Below are positions 51,948-60,732 of a stretch of DNA of 64,000 bases, one piece after another; within the stretch, counting starts at the first letter, position 1; each line of letters opens with the position of its first letter. The notes beneath the pieces were generated by a model. It worked only from the letters and a program-made list of their open reading frames with translations. It was not told where the DNA came from and did not search any database. This stretch comes from JAFEBO01 sp036392375 (GTDB lineage Bacteria; Planctomycetota; Phycisphaerae; Phycisphaerales; UBA1924): the NCBI GenBank assembly GCA_036392375.1, contig DASVYC010000120.1:1-64000 (forward strand). The letters are read 5' to 3'. A program made the translations under genes and the position numbers.

Positions 51948-52607
51948 ATGCGTACCTTGCTCCGACCCGCGTTCGTGCTCTTCGTCGTGCTGTCGCTGCT
52001 CACCGGCGTCATCTATCCGCTGGCAATGACGGCTATCGCACAGAGTGCCTTTGCCGAGAAGGCCAACGGCTCGATCATCGTCGGCTCCGATGGGAATCGC
52101 ATCGGGTCCATGCTCATCGGCCAGGAGTTCGGCACGAGCGATCCGGCCGCGGCACCGGCACTGGCGAAGTGGTTCTGGGGCCGGCCGAGCGCTACTGGGC
52201 CGGTGCCCTACACCGCATTGAATCTCGAGAAGGGGACCGGCTCCAGCGGCAGCAATCTCGCTCCCACCAACCCGTCGCTCGTCGAGGGCATCAAAGCACG
52301 AGTCGCCGCGCTCGACGCCGCCGATGCGAGTGTCGGCATCTCCCGCCCGGTAAGGAGCATGTATTCCCACGCGAACGCGGTCCCGGTTGATCTCGTCACA
52401 ACTTCGGCCAGTGGCCTGGACCCGCACATCTCTCCCGCGGCGGCCGAGTACCAGATCCCCCGTATCGCCAGAGCCCGTGGCATGAGCGAGGACACTGTCC
52501 GAGCCCTGGTGCGCCAGCACACCGAAGGCCGCGTGTTGGGTGTGCTTGGGGAGCCGGTGGTGCACGTTCTTGGCTTGAATCAAGCACTCCGCGACGCGCG
52601 GCCGTGA
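51948..52607 (+). CDS. kdpC: Potassium-transporting ATPase subunit C
   Basis: A 219-residue KdpC with one N-terminal membrane segment (FVLFVVLSLLTGVIYPLAMT) and the periplasmic domain ending in DTVRALVRQHTEGR. It raises the ATP affinity of KdpB. It begins 3 bases after the kdpB stop. Confidence 0.97.
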   Translation: MRTLLRPAFVLFVVLSLLTGVIYPLAMTAIAQSAFAEKANGSIIVGSDGNRIGSMLIGQEFGTSDPAAAPALAKWFWGRPSATGPVPYTALNLEKGTGSSGSNLAPTNPSLVEGIKARVAALDAADASVGISRPVRSMYSHANAVPVDLVTTSASGLDPHISPAAAEYQIPRIARARGMSEDTVRALVRQHTEGRVLGVLGEPVVHVLGLNQALRDARP

Positions 52608-52628
52608 GCGCGGCCTCACCTCAATACG

Positions 52629-55601
52629 ATGGATGCGCAGATGACCCCCAAGGAGCCCAACCCAAGCCCGCTGGCGCCCGACGAAGTTCTGGATCGTTTT
52701 AGGCGGGAGCAGCGTGCAGCTGCGACGACGGGGTCGGTCGCCGCCTCTACCGAGCCTCGCGGACGGCTGAAGATCTTCTTCGGCATGTCTCCGGGTGTCG
52801 GAAAGACCTACGCGATGCTCGCGGCGGCGCAGCGGATGGCAGCTCAGGGCGTCGATGTCGCCGCGGGCGTCGTCGAGACCCACGGTCGGGCAGAAACCGA
52901 GCAGATGCTGCTTGGGCTCGACATCATCCCGCGGGCCACACTTGAGTACAGCGGGACCACGCTGCACGAGTTTGATGTGGATGCCGCGATCCGACGCCGG
53001 CCCGACATCCTGCTTGTCGATGAGCTGGCGCACAGCAATACCCCCGGAGCTCCGTCGGGCCGGGCAAAGCGTTGGCAGGACGTCGATGCGTGCCTCGCCG
53101 CGGGGGTGAATGTCTACACGACCCTCAATGTCCAGCATCTGGAGTCGCTCAACGACGTTGTTGCCCAGATCACCGGCGTCCGGGTCAGCGAGACCGTGCC
53201 GGACCGCGTGTTCGACGAGGCGGACGAGATCGAGCTGGTGGACCTGCCGCCGGACGCGTTGCATGAGCGGCTTCGATCGGGCAAGGTCTATCTCGGCGAG
53301 AACGCCATGCGTGCCGTCGATCCCAGCGACGGCTTTTTCCGCAAGGGCAATCTCACCGCGCTGCGCGAGCTCGCGCTGAGGCGGACCGCGGCGTGGGTCG
53401 ATTCGGAGCTTCGACGCTACAAGCAAGACCGCGGCATCCGGGCCGTCTGGCCCGCGGGCGAGCGGATCGTGGTTGCGGTGAGCCCCAGCCCGATGTCCGG
53501 CAAGCTGGTGCGAGCCGCCAAGCGGATGGCCGCGGGCTTGCACGCCGACTTGATCGCGATGTACGTCGAGACGCCGCGAACGGCAAGGCTTTCCGTTCAG
53601 GACCGCGAACGTCTTGAAGCCAATCTGCGTCTGGCCGAGTCCCTCGGTGCGACGACGCAGACTATCTCCGGCAACAACGCCGCTTCGGAGCTGCTTGCCT
53701 TCGCCCGTTCTCGCAACGTGGGGAAGATCGTGGTAGGAAAGACCTCGCGCCCTCGCTGGAAGGAGATCCTCTTCGGCTCCTTCATCGACAATCTCATCCG
53801 CGACAGCGGCGACATCGACATTTACGTTGTCCGGGGCGACGAGGTGGGTGCTGGCTCGACGCGATCGATCCCGGGCGACGCCATCCGTGAGCCCACGCCG
53901 AACGCACTCGGACGGATTGCCAGCGAACTCGCCGCTTCGGCGGCAATTGTCGGCACGTCCGCTCTGGTCGCTCTGGCATTCTACCGCCCGCCCGACCTAT
54001 CGGAAGAGGCCCTCATCCTGCTCACGGGGGTCGTCGTCAGCGCTCTGTGGGTGGGGCGCTTAGCGGCGATCGGCGCCAGCATTCTGTCGGTGTTGGCCTT
54101 TAACTACTTCTTTACGGAGCCTCGCTTTTCTCTCAATATCAATGACAGCGGCTACCTCATCACGTTCGCGGTGATGCTCGCCGTCGGCCTGTCCGTCGGC
54201 ACGCTGGCAGCCCGTGCCCGGGAACAGCGGTTGCGTGCATGGTCTCGCGAACGCAGCACCGCCGCACAGCACGCGCTGTCGCGCGAGCTCGCCGCCGCGA
54301 GCGATATCCATGCTGTGGCCGCCATCGTGGCAAGACACACGCACGACCTGCTGCAGAGCGACGCGGTGGTCTGTGTTCCAGCACCGTCCGCACGCGCTGC
54401 ACCTTTGAGATCCAGGCAGCTTGACGTCGCCGCAGCCGCCGGCTCGACGGGCCCCGACTGGTACTCCGGCGAAGGAGAAGACCCTGCTCGCGAACGCGGG
54501 GTGGCTCAGTGGGCATTCGACCACGGCAGCACGGCCGGGCGCGGCACAACGACGCTGCCGGCGGCCCGCGGCCGGTATCTGCCCTTGGTAAGCAGCCGGG
54601 GCAGGGTTGGCGTTCTCGGCGTTCGGCCGGCATCAGAGAGCGGGCTCGAAGCGCTCGACGCCGCACAACTCGCCACGCTCGAATCGATCGGATCTCAAGC
54701 GGCCTCGGCGCTCGAGCGCGTCACGCTTGCCGAGTCGGAGCAGGCAGCCCGCATCCATGCCGAGCGGGAGCGGCTCCGCAGCGCATTGCTGAGCTCCGTG
54801 TCCCACGATCTGCGGACCCCACTGGCCAGCATCACCGGCGCTGCGAGTACGCTGCAGCTCGCGGAAGCCCACTCAGATCCATCGAATCAGGACGGCGTCA
54901 TCGACTTGCCCACCCGAGCGGCGCTGCTGAGAACCATTGTCGACGAGTCCGCCCGGCTCAATGACACCATCGCTAACCTCGTCTTTGCCACACGGCTCGA
55001 GTCCGGCGCGGTGGACCTGCGACGGGAATGGAGCACGTTGGAGGAGATTGTGGGCGCTGGTCTGGCGCGCCATCGTGAAACGCTCGCTTTGCGTCCTTTC
55101 GAGGTTCATGTGCCCAGCAACCTTCCGATGCTGCGGGTCGATAACGCGATGATTCCGCAGGTGGTGCACAATCTTGTCGAGAACGCTTTGCGTTACACTC
55201 CCGCCGACGCCGCTCTGGGGATCGCGGCTTGGACGAGCGAGACGAGCGTCGTCGTCAAGGTGTGGGACGAGGGCCCCGGGATCGCGGACGATGAGTCCTC
55301 GAAGATCTTTGAACGCTTCTACCGGGGCCGAGCCAGCAGAGCGGCCGCGCCGAATCATCATGCCACCTCTTCGACGGGCATGGGCCTCGGACTGACGATC
55401 TGCGAAGGGATCATCCGCGCTCACGGCGGACGTATCTGGGCTGAGCCCAACGCGCCGCGGGGTGTCGCGTTCCTCTTTTCGCTGCCCGTGGATTCCCCGC
55501 AGCCGACACTGCCGGCGCTCGAATGCCCGCTCCATGAATGCGACCCTGTGATGCCACCGGCAATGATCCATCCGGTCTCCAACGGGAGCGGCGAGCCATG
55601 A
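52629..55601 (+). CDS. kdpD: Osmosensitive K+ channel sensor histidine kinase
   Basis: A 990-residue KdpD. In order: N-terminal KdpD domain with a Walker A loop (FGMSPGVGKTYAML, about residues 51-65), a universal-stress-like domain, four membrane segments of the DUF4118 type (about 425-530), a GAF domain, the HisKA dimerisation helix with phospho-acceptor His726 (VSHDLRTPLASI), and the HATPase domain ending in GMGLGLTICEGIIRAHGG. It senses K+ limitation and phosphorylates KdpE. ATG at 52629 or 52641 (both encode M) is possible. Confidence 0.97.
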   Translation: MDAQMTPKEPNPSPLAPDEVLDRFRREQRAAATTGSVAASTEPRGRLKIFFGMSPGVGKTYAMLAAAQRMAAQGVDVAAGVVETHGRAETEQMLLGLDIIPRATLEYSGTTLHEFDVDAAIRRRPDILLVDELAHSNTPGAPSGRAKRWQDVDACLAAGVNVYTTLNVQHLESLNDVVAQITGVRVSETVPDRVFDEADEIELVDLPPDALHERLRSGKVYLGENAMRAVDPSDGFFRKGNLTALRELALRRTAAWVDSELRRYKQDRGIRAVWPAGERIVVAVSPSPMSGKLVRAAKRMAAGLHADLIAMYVETPRTARLSVQDRERLEANLRLAESLGATTQTISGNNAASELLAFARSRNVGKIVVGKTSRPRWKEILFGSFIDNLIRDSGDIDIYVVRGDEVGAGSTRSIPGDAIREPTPNALGRIASELAASAAIVGTSALVALAFYRPPDLSEEALILLTGVVVSALWVGRLAAIGASILSVLAFNYFFTEPRFSLNINDSGYLITFAVMLAVGLSVGTLAARAREQRLRAWSRERSTAAQHALSRELAAASDIHAVAAIVARHTHDLLQSDAVVCVPAPSARAAPLRSRQLDVAAAAGSTGPDWYSGEGEDPARERGVAQWAFDHGSTAGRGTTTLPAARGRYLPLVSSRGRVGVLGVRPASESGLEALDAAQLATLESIGSQAASALERVTLAESEQAARIHAERERLRSALLSSVSHDLRTPLASITGAASTLQLAEAHSDPSNQDGVIDLPTRAALLRTIVDESARLNDTIANLVFATRLESGAVDLRREWSTLEEIVGAGLARHRETLALRPFEVHVPSNLPMLRVDNAMIPQVVHNLVENALRYTPADAALGIAAWTSETSVVVKVWDEGPGIADDESSKIFERFYRGRASRAAAPNHHATSSTGMGLGLTICEGIIRAHGGRIWAEPNAPRGVAFLFSLPVDSPQPTLPALECPLHECDPVMPPAMIHPVSNGSGEP

Positions 55602-56413
55602 GCGAATCCGATGCCGTGCCATCGCGTGCTCAACCGATCGCGGCAAAGCAGCCGGCGCACATGCCTCTGGTGCTGATCATCGAGGACGAGGACCCCATCC
55701 GCCGTTTCCTACGAGCCACCCTCGAAGCCAACCACTATCGCGTCAAGGAAGCGGGCTCGGGCCGTGAGGGCACGCTGCTCGCGGTGACCGCCTATCCGGA
55801 CGTCGTTCTTCTGGACCTGGGTCTTCCCGACGGCGACGGGTTCTCCGTCACCCGCTCCATCCGGAAAGAGTCGCGTGTTCCCATCGTGATTCTCTCAGCA
55901 CGCGGCCAGGAGAGCGACAAGGTTGCAGCCCTCGACGCTGGAGCGGACGATTACCTCACCAAGCCCTTCGGCGTCGGCGAGCTGCTCGCTCGCCTTCGGG
56001 TCGCTCTCCGCCACGCCATGCGGCACGGCAGCCGGGGCACCGGCGGCGATGATGACCGCCCGCGGTACGAACGCACACTCGATGGCAGGACCCTGAGCAT
56101 CGATCTTTCTTCGCGGCTGGTCCATGTGATGGACCGGTCAACGGGATCAGGCGAGCGTCGCGAGATTCGCCTGACGCCGATGGAGTTCAAGCTGTTGGCT
56201 TTTCTGGCGCGCCACTCCGGAAAGGTGCTGACCCACCAGATGATCCTCAAGGAAGTCTGGGGGCCGCAACACGTCACCGATGTGCAGTATCTCCGGGTCT
56301 ACGCTGGGGAACTGAGAAAGAAGCTCGAAGTCGATCCCGCCCAGCCACGCTTTTTGATCACGGAGCCGGGCGTGGGCTATCGGCTTGCGGAGCTGGGGCC
56401 GCCGACCCGCTGA
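55598..56413 (+). CDS. kdpE: KDP operon response regulator
   Basis: A 271-residue OmpR-family regulator. Receiver domain: acidic IIEDEDPIRRFL, phospho-acceptor Asp73 in VVLLDLGLPDGDG and Lys in YLTKPFG; DNA-binding domain: LTPMEFKLLAFLARHSG and VLTHQMILKEVWG, VQYLRVYAGELRKKLE. It binds half-sites upstream of the operon. Translation is coupled to kdpD (ATGA). It has a longer N-terminus and a linker (RHGSRGTGGDDDR) not typical of the family. Confidence 0.97.
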   Translation: MSESDAVPSRAQPIAAKQPAHMPLVLIIEDEDPIRRFLRATLEANHYRVKEAGSGREGTLLAVTAYPDVVLLDLGLPDGDGFSVTRSIRKESRVPIVILSARGQESDKVAALDAGADDYLTKPFGVGELLARLRVALRHAMRHGSRGTGGDDDRPRYERTLDGRTLSIDLSSRLVHVMDRSTGSGERREIRLTPMEFKLLAFLARHSGKVLTHQMILKEVWGPQHVTDVQYLRVYAGELRKKLEVDPAQPRFLITEPGVGYRLAELGPPTR

Positions 56414-56722
56414 GCGTGCGGCGGCCACGCCGGCGTCACCACCAGGATGAACCACGACACCGATCTCAACCCCCGGGATCGATGCCGCGAGGTCGCTCGG
56501 GTACCCCGACTCGGCGAGGCCGTAGCCAGAGCCGACCGTCGAGTGCCGGTGGACAGTTCAGACCCCCAGCAGATTTGCCAGCAGTCTGTGCACGATTCGG
56601 GGCAAGAGGGTGCCACTGCGAGCGCTCCGATGCCAACGGCGTTTCAGCGCGACGACGAGTCCGAGCACGATGGAAGGTGTTGTCCAGACACGGCTTCGCA
56701 ACGTCGTGCGCGTCCAGACAGA
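56414..56722. other. Right end of the island, no gene recognised
   Basis: About 300 bases between kdpE and the right repeat. No frame gives a recognisable protein and no integrase remnant can be made out. A single GGGTGCCACTGC (56608-56619) matches the arm of the palindrome at 28350, but here without its partner. Confidence 0.6.
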
Positions 56723-56724
56723 AA

Positions 56725-56796
56725 AGCGGGCGACCGGGATCGAACCGGCGACATTCAGCTTGGGAAGCTGACGTTCTACCGCTGAACTACGCCCGC
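56725..56796 (-). tRNA. tRNA-Gly(CCC), intact, site of the insertion
   Basis: A 72-nt cloverleaf on the minus strand: acceptor GCGGGCG/CGCCCGC (56796-56790 and 56732-56726), D-arm GTTCAGCGGTAGAAC, anticodon loop TTCCCAA with anticodon CCC, and T-arm GCCGGTTCGATCCCGGT. Discriminator base T. CCA is not encoded. Its 3' 44 bases are duplicated at 45921-45964; no terminator follows at this copy. Confidence 0.96.
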
Positions 56797-56806
56797 GGTA
56801 CCGAGC

Positions 56807-56812
56807 AGTATA
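56807..56812 (-). promoter_or_regulatory. -10 element of the tRNA-Gly promoter
   Basis: TATACT on the minus strand (56812-56807), ten bases before the tRNA 5' end, matches the TATAAT consensus at five of six positions. The -35 region is not well defined. It lies on the chromosomal side of the insertion. Confidence 0.6.
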
Positions 56813-57000
56813 CGCCGCGGCGGGCGCGGGGTTCGGAGGGATCGGGCCGCCGTGTTCAGTGTCACCATGCGGGCTGGCTGGGGTTGTGCGGGAGCCGATG
56901 ACGAACCTGTCGGCGGCGGGCGGGGTGTGCTGGAACGGGTGGCACTCGGCTCGGTGCGCCGGTGGCGGAGTTCGTTTGGTGCTTGCCGCTAACATTTGCT

Positions 57001-57924
57001 ATGAGCACCGCAGGACGCACTTCGCCGGGTCGTCGGTTTCGGGATGTGATGGACGCCGCTCGCGCGGGCGGCAAGGCCGTTGCGACTCCCGGGGCGTTCA
57101 ACGCGCTCTGCGCTCGGGCGGTTGCCCGGCACGGGTTTCAGGCGTGCTATGTCTCAGGTGCGGCGACCAGCGTCTCGGCGGGCGTGCCGGACGTGGGGCT
57201 CTTGACGGTGGAGCACTTCTGCCGCGTGATCCGCGAGGTGGCGGACGGCAGCGGGCTTCCCGTGCTGGCGGATGCGGACACGGGGTTTGGCGAAGCGGAG
57301 ATGGTGCGGCGGACGGTGATCGAGTACGCGCGGGCTGGCGGAGCCGGGCTGCATCTGGAGGATCAGAAGTTCCCGAAGCGGTGCGGGCACCTTGATGGTA
57401 AGGAACTGGTGCCGACCGATCACATGGTCGAGAAGGTGCAATGGGCACGCAGGGCGAGCGACGAAGCGACGGGCAGCGGCGGATCGCGCGGAGAATTCGT
57501 GATCTGTGCTCGGACCGACGCGAAGGGCGTTGAGGGCTTTGATGCCGCGGTCGCGCGGGCGAAGGCGTATGTGGCCGCGGGCGCGGACATGATCTTCCCG
57601 GAAGGGCTGACGAGCGAGGACGAGTTCAAGAAGTTCGCCGACGCGATGCTCAGTGCGTCGAGCTCGACATATCTGCTGGCGAACATGACCGAGTTTGGGA
57701 AAACGCCGCTGATCCCGCTGGCGAAGTTCGGCGCCATGGGGTATGCGTGCGTGATCTACCCGGTGAGCTTGCTGCGAGTCGCGATGGGCGCGGTGGATCG
57801 GGCGCTGGCGCAGCTGAAGGCCGAGGGATCAGTCGAGGGCTTCATTGGGCAGATGCAGACGCGGCAGCAGTTGTATGACTTGGTGGAGTACAAGCCGGGC
57901 GTGCCGTGGGAGTTTCGGGCGTGA
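57001..57924 (+). CDS. prpB: 2-methylisocitrate lyase-like (isocitrate lyase/PEP mutase superfamily)
   Basis: A 307-residue enzyme of the ICL/PEPM superfamily. The DADTGFGEAEMV metal-binding segment, HLEDQKFPKRCGHLDGK (family KKCGH catalytic loop, here KRCGH) and ICARTDAK are present. PrpB cleaves 2-methylisocitrate to pyruvate and succinate. ATG 57001 is the start. A citrate/methylcitrate synthase gene lies just beyond, which supports a methylcitrate cycle, but no prpD is in the window. Confidence 0.87.
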   Translation: MSTAGRTSPGRRFRDVMDAARAGGKAVATPGAFNALCARAVARHGFQACYVSGAATSVSAGVPDVGLLTVEHFCRVIREVADGSGLPVLADADTGFGEAEMVRRTVIEYARAGGAGLHLEDQKFPKRCGHLDGKELVPTDHMVEKVQWARRASDEATGSGGSRGEFVICARTDAKGVEGFDAAVARAKAYVAAGADMIFPEGLTSEDEFKKFADAMLSASSSTYLLANMTEFGKTPLIPLAKFGAMGYACVIYPVSLLRVAMGAVDRALAQLKAEGSVEGFIGQMQTRQQLYDLVEYKPGVPWEFRA

Positions 57925-57956
57925 GCAGCGTTTGAAAAACAAAGCCGGATTCGGCC

Positions 57957-58250
57957 TTACGCCCGCTCGTCGTGAGCCTCGCCCTTGGCGAGCAGCGGCT
58001 GGTTGATGGTGCCGCAGCTGGGGCAGATGCTGCCGCGTTCGCCGATGGGCTGGCCGGACATGGACTGGCCGCAGCCGTAGCAGACGGACTTTTCGAGGCG
58101 AGAGCCGATGCTGTTCAGGGCGACCGCGACCACCGCGACGCCGACGCCGATCACGGGCCAGGCGGGGATGGTGCTCCAGGCGATCACGCCGACGGCGGCG
58201 ACGATGGTGGCGAGCACCACAGCCATCGCTTTGAGGCGGATGCGTTCCAT
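57957..58250 (-). CDS. Small zinc-ribbon membrane protein
   Basis: A 97-residue protein with two membrane segments (LKAMAVVLATIVAAVGVIAW and WPVIGVGVAVVAVALNSIG) and two CxxC pairs (VCYGCGQ and ICPSCGT) forming a zinc ribbon at the C-terminus. Start at ATG 58250; an earlier TTG at 58313 is possible. Function unknown. It converges with prpB. Confidence 0.75.
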   Translation of the reverse strand: MERIRLKAMAVVLATIVAAVGVIAWSTIPAWPVIGVGVAVVAVALNSIGSRLEKSVCYGCGQSMSGQPIGERGSICPSCGTINQPLLAKGEAHDERA

Positions 58251-58303
58251 GAAGTTGCGGGGGGACGAGGTCACGGTGAAGAGTATGTCGGCTGGGGAGG
58301 GGC

Positions 58304-58410
58304 GAAATGGCAAATAGCAAAGGGCAAAATAGCAAATTCAAGACAGGCGGTTCGAGCACTCCGCTCTTCTGTCTTCTTTGGCCATTTGCTGTTTGCTATT
58401 GAGCTATTTC
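58304..58410. repeat. AT-rich imperfect inverted repeat upstream of the zinc-ribbon gene
   Basis: Arms of about 45 bases, built from GCAAATAGCAAA-type words on the left and their complements (TTTGCTGTTTGCTATT) on the right, enclose a GC-rich loop at about 58347-58365. It fills the gap between the zinc-ribbon gene and the citrate synthase gene and may end transcription of the latter. In composition and build it resembles 34129-34184. Confidence 0.65.
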
Positions 58411-58413
58411 CAT

Positions 58414-59577
58414 TCACCCATTCCACTTCCGCACCGGGGCACCGGTGTAGAGGCTGAGCGGGCGGATGATGCGGTTGTTGGCGTGCTGCTCGATGACGTG
58501 GGCGCACCAGCCGCTCATGCGGGCGGCGACGAAGATGGGGGTGTACTGCGGGACGGGGATGCCCATGACGAAGTACGTCATGCCGCAGGGGAAGTCCACG
58601 TTGGGGTGGATGTTCTTGTCGCGGAGCATGATGCGCTGGACCTCGTCGCCGATCTCGAACCACTTGAGCTGGCTGGGGCCCTGCTTGGCGGCGATGGCGC
58701 GACCGAGCTTGCCGAGGATGGGAGCGCGGTGGTCGCCGTTCTTGTAGACGCGGTGGCCGAAGCCCATGAGCTTGCGCTTCTCGGCGTAGGCCTTCTTCAT
58801 GAAGTCCTCGATCGAGCCCTTGCCGCTCTCGATGAAGGTGCGGATCTCCTTGAGCATCTCCATCGCGGCTTCGTTGGCGCCGCCGTGGAGCGGGCCCTTC
58901 AGCGCGGCAATGCCGCCGGTGACGGCACCGTGCATGTCGCTGAGCGTGCCGGCGATGCAGCGGCTGGTGAAGGTGCTGGCGTTGAAGTCGTGCTCGGCGT
59001 AGAGGATGAGCGAGACGTCGATGCAGCGGGCGTACTCGGCGGGCGGCTTGGCACCGGTCATCATGTAGAGCAGGTTGGCGGCGTGGTCGAGGCTGGGGTC
59101 GCCGCCGGTTTCCTGGCCGACGATGGGCTTGGCGTCGATGATGTTCTGCATGTGCCCGATGATGGTCGGGGTCTTGGCGAGCAGGCGTTTGGCCTTGCGG
59201 AGATTGGCGGCCGCGGAGTTGTCCTGGCAGTCAGGGTCGAGGTGGCCGAGGATGGAGACGGCGGTGCGGAGCACGTCCATGGGCACGGCGTGGCCGGTCT
59301 TCAGCCACGGGCTGGCGGACTTGAGGAAGTCCACGATGGGCGCTGGCAGGGCGCGCTCGGCGACGAGTTCGCTCTTGAAGGCCTTGAGCTCGGTGGCGTT
59401 GGGCTTGTGGCCGACGAGCAGGACGTGGGCGACTTCTTCGAAGGTGGCGTGCTCGGAGAGATCGTGGATCTCGTAGCCGCGGTAGAACAGGCCGCCCTGC
59501 TCGATGGAGCAGATGCTGGTTTCACCGGCGATGACGCCCTCGAGGCCCTTGGCGAACGCTTCGGAAGATGTGGACAT
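58414..59577 (-). CDS. gltA: Citrate synthase / 2-methylcitrate synthase
   Basis: A 387-residue short-form citrate synthase. Landmarks: SICSIEQGGLFYRGYEI, LKGPLHGGANEAAMEML (catalytic His), GFGHRVYKNGDHRAPIL (second His) and the Asp/Arg loop near HPNVDFPCGMTYFVMGIP. The short form condenses oxaloacetate with acetyl-CoA or propionyl-CoA; the PrpB-like gene nearby makes a methylcitrate role possible. AAAGGG lies before the ATG. Confidence 0.93.
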   Translation of the reverse strand: MSTSSEAFAKGLEGVIAGETSICSIEQGGLFYRGYEIHDLSEHATFEEVAHVLLVGHKPNATELKAFKSELVAERALPAPIVDFLKSASPWLKTGHAVPMDVLRTAVSILGHLDPDCQDNSAAANLRKAKRLLAKTPTIIGHMQNIIDAKPIVGQETGGDPSLDHAANLLYMMTGAKPPAEYARCIDVSLILYAEHDFNASTFTSRCIAGTLSDMHGAVTGGIAALKGPLHGGANEAAMEMLKEIRTFIESGKGSIEDFMKKAYAEKRKLMGFGHRVYKNGDHRAPILGKLGRAIAAKQGPSQLKWFEIGDEVQRIMLRDKNIHPNVDFPCGMTYFVMGIPVPQYTPIFVAARMSGWCAHVIEQHANNRIIRPLSLYTGAPVRKWNG

Positions 59578-59632
59578 GCGAGCCCTTTCGTTAGAAAGGG
59601 AGCATAGGGGAACCTGGGGCGATTCGGCGGGC

Positions 59633-60712
59633 TCAGCGGTACCGGTTGATCAGGTCGATGACCTGGTTCTGCCGCGGGTCGAGCTGGACGCTGAGGCGCA
59701 GGTGCTTGAGGCTCTCGGTGCGGAACTCGTCGTTGGCGCGCTTGGCGAACTCGTACTCGTTGAGCAGGCAGACGCCGATACCGGTGTGGCCGGGGGCGTA
59801 GTTGGGGTCGATCTCGACCGAGGTACGGAAGGCCTTGAGGGCCTCGTCGAAGCGGCCGAGGCGGAAGTGGGCGAAGCCGGTGCGTTCGTACGCGGCGGCC
59901 GAGGGCTGGATGCGGATCACCTGGTTCAAGGTGTTCAGCATCTCGTCGAAGCGCCCGATCTTGCCTAGGCTGTTGGCGAGGTTCAAGAGCAGCGGCGGGG
60001 AGAGCTCGACGAGTTCGAGCGCCTGGCGGTATTCGTTGACCGCGTCCTGATGGCGGTTGAGCGTGCTGTAGATGGAACCGAGGTTGGCGTGGGCCGGGCC
60101 GCTCTTGGGGTTGATCTGCACGGAGCGTTGCGCGAAGGGCAGCGCGCTGCTGGCCTCGCCGAGCTGGAGATAGGCGGTGGCGACGTTGAGGTTGGCTTCG
60201 AAGTCGCTGGGGTTGATCTCGAGGGCCTTGATGTACGCCTTCACCGCCTCGTGGAGGCGGTTCAGAAGCTGGAGCATGAGGCCCTGCTTGTAGCGGGGCT
60301 CGAAATCCTGGGGCATCAGGTCCGCAGCTTGGCCGAAGCGCACGGCGGCGGACTCGTAATCGCCCTGCTCGCGGTAAATCTCCGCGGCGCCCATGTAGGC
60401 GCTGGGCAGGCTCGGGTTGTTCTCGATCGCACGCTCGAACTCGACCAGCGCGGGACGCTTCATGCCTTGTGCGAGCAGTTTCTGAGCGCGGTCAAGGGCT
60501 TGGTCGGCGACGGTCTGCTTGGTGCGGGGTGCGTCGGGGACATCGTTGACCGCGCGGCCGGAGTCGTTGCCCGCGGACGTGGAGCGGCCGCCGCCGCCGG
60601 TGCAGCCCGACAGCAGTGAGCCGGCGAGCAGTGAACCGGCCAGGATCGTGCCGACGCCGAAATGGCCGCGGGCGGAGAAGAGTTGAAGAGCGGTGCGGGT
60701 CTTGGTAGTCAT
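59633..60712 (-). CDS. TPR-repeat lipoprotein
   Basis: A 359-residue lipoprotein: signal with lipobox LLSGC (Cys37), a short Gly/Ser/Asn linker, then about seven tetratricopeptide repeats (e.g. LVEFERAIENNPSLPSAYMG, AVKAYIKALEINPSDFEANL, ALKAFRTSVEIDPNYAPGHT). TPR proteins act as scaffolds in protein complexes. AAGGAAG lies before the start. It follows endonuclease IV on the same strand by 20 bases, an unusual pairing, so function cannot be inferred from context. Confidence 0.85.
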   Translation of the reverse strand: MTTKTRTALQLFSARGHFGVGTILAGSLLAGSLLSGCTGGGGRSTSAGNDSGRAVNDVPDAPRTKQTVADQALDRAQKLLAQGMKRPALVEFERAIENNPSLPSAYMGAAEIYREQGDYESAAVRFGQAADLMPQDFEPRYKQGLMLQLLNRLHEAVKAYIKALEINPSDFEANLNVATAYLQLGEASSALPFAQRSVQINPKSGPAHANLGSIYSTLNRHQDAVNEYRQALELVELSPPLLLNLANSLGKIGRFDEMLNTLNQVIRIQPSAAAYERTGFAHFRLGRFDEALKAFRTSVEIDPNYAPGHTGIGVCLLNEYEFAKRANDEFRTESLKHLRLSVQLDPRQNQVIDLINRYR

Positions 60713-60732
60713 GACTTCCTTGGATCGGCTGT

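Larger units (their letters stand above)
45921..56766. mobile_element. Putative tRNA-Gly-integrated genomic island carrying kdpFABCDE
   Basis: A 10.8-kb segment flanked by 44-bp direct repeats of the tRNA-Gly 3' half, the intact tRNA on the right and the orphan half with the original terminator on the left. The contents are one outer-membrane-type protein and the complete Kdp system with its two-component regulators. No integrase, excisionase or transfer gene is seen, so the element looks reduced or dependent on a recombinase elsewhere. The 277 bases after the left repeat are visibly poorer in GC than the genes around them. Confidence 0.75.

Noticed and set aside
56416..56901. Open frame containing GRPGSNRRHSAWE-type sequence across the tRNA-Gly
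   Set aside because: This is the well-known spurious translation of the antisense strand of a tRNA-Gly gene; the reading frame has no start signal and runs through a clear tRNA.
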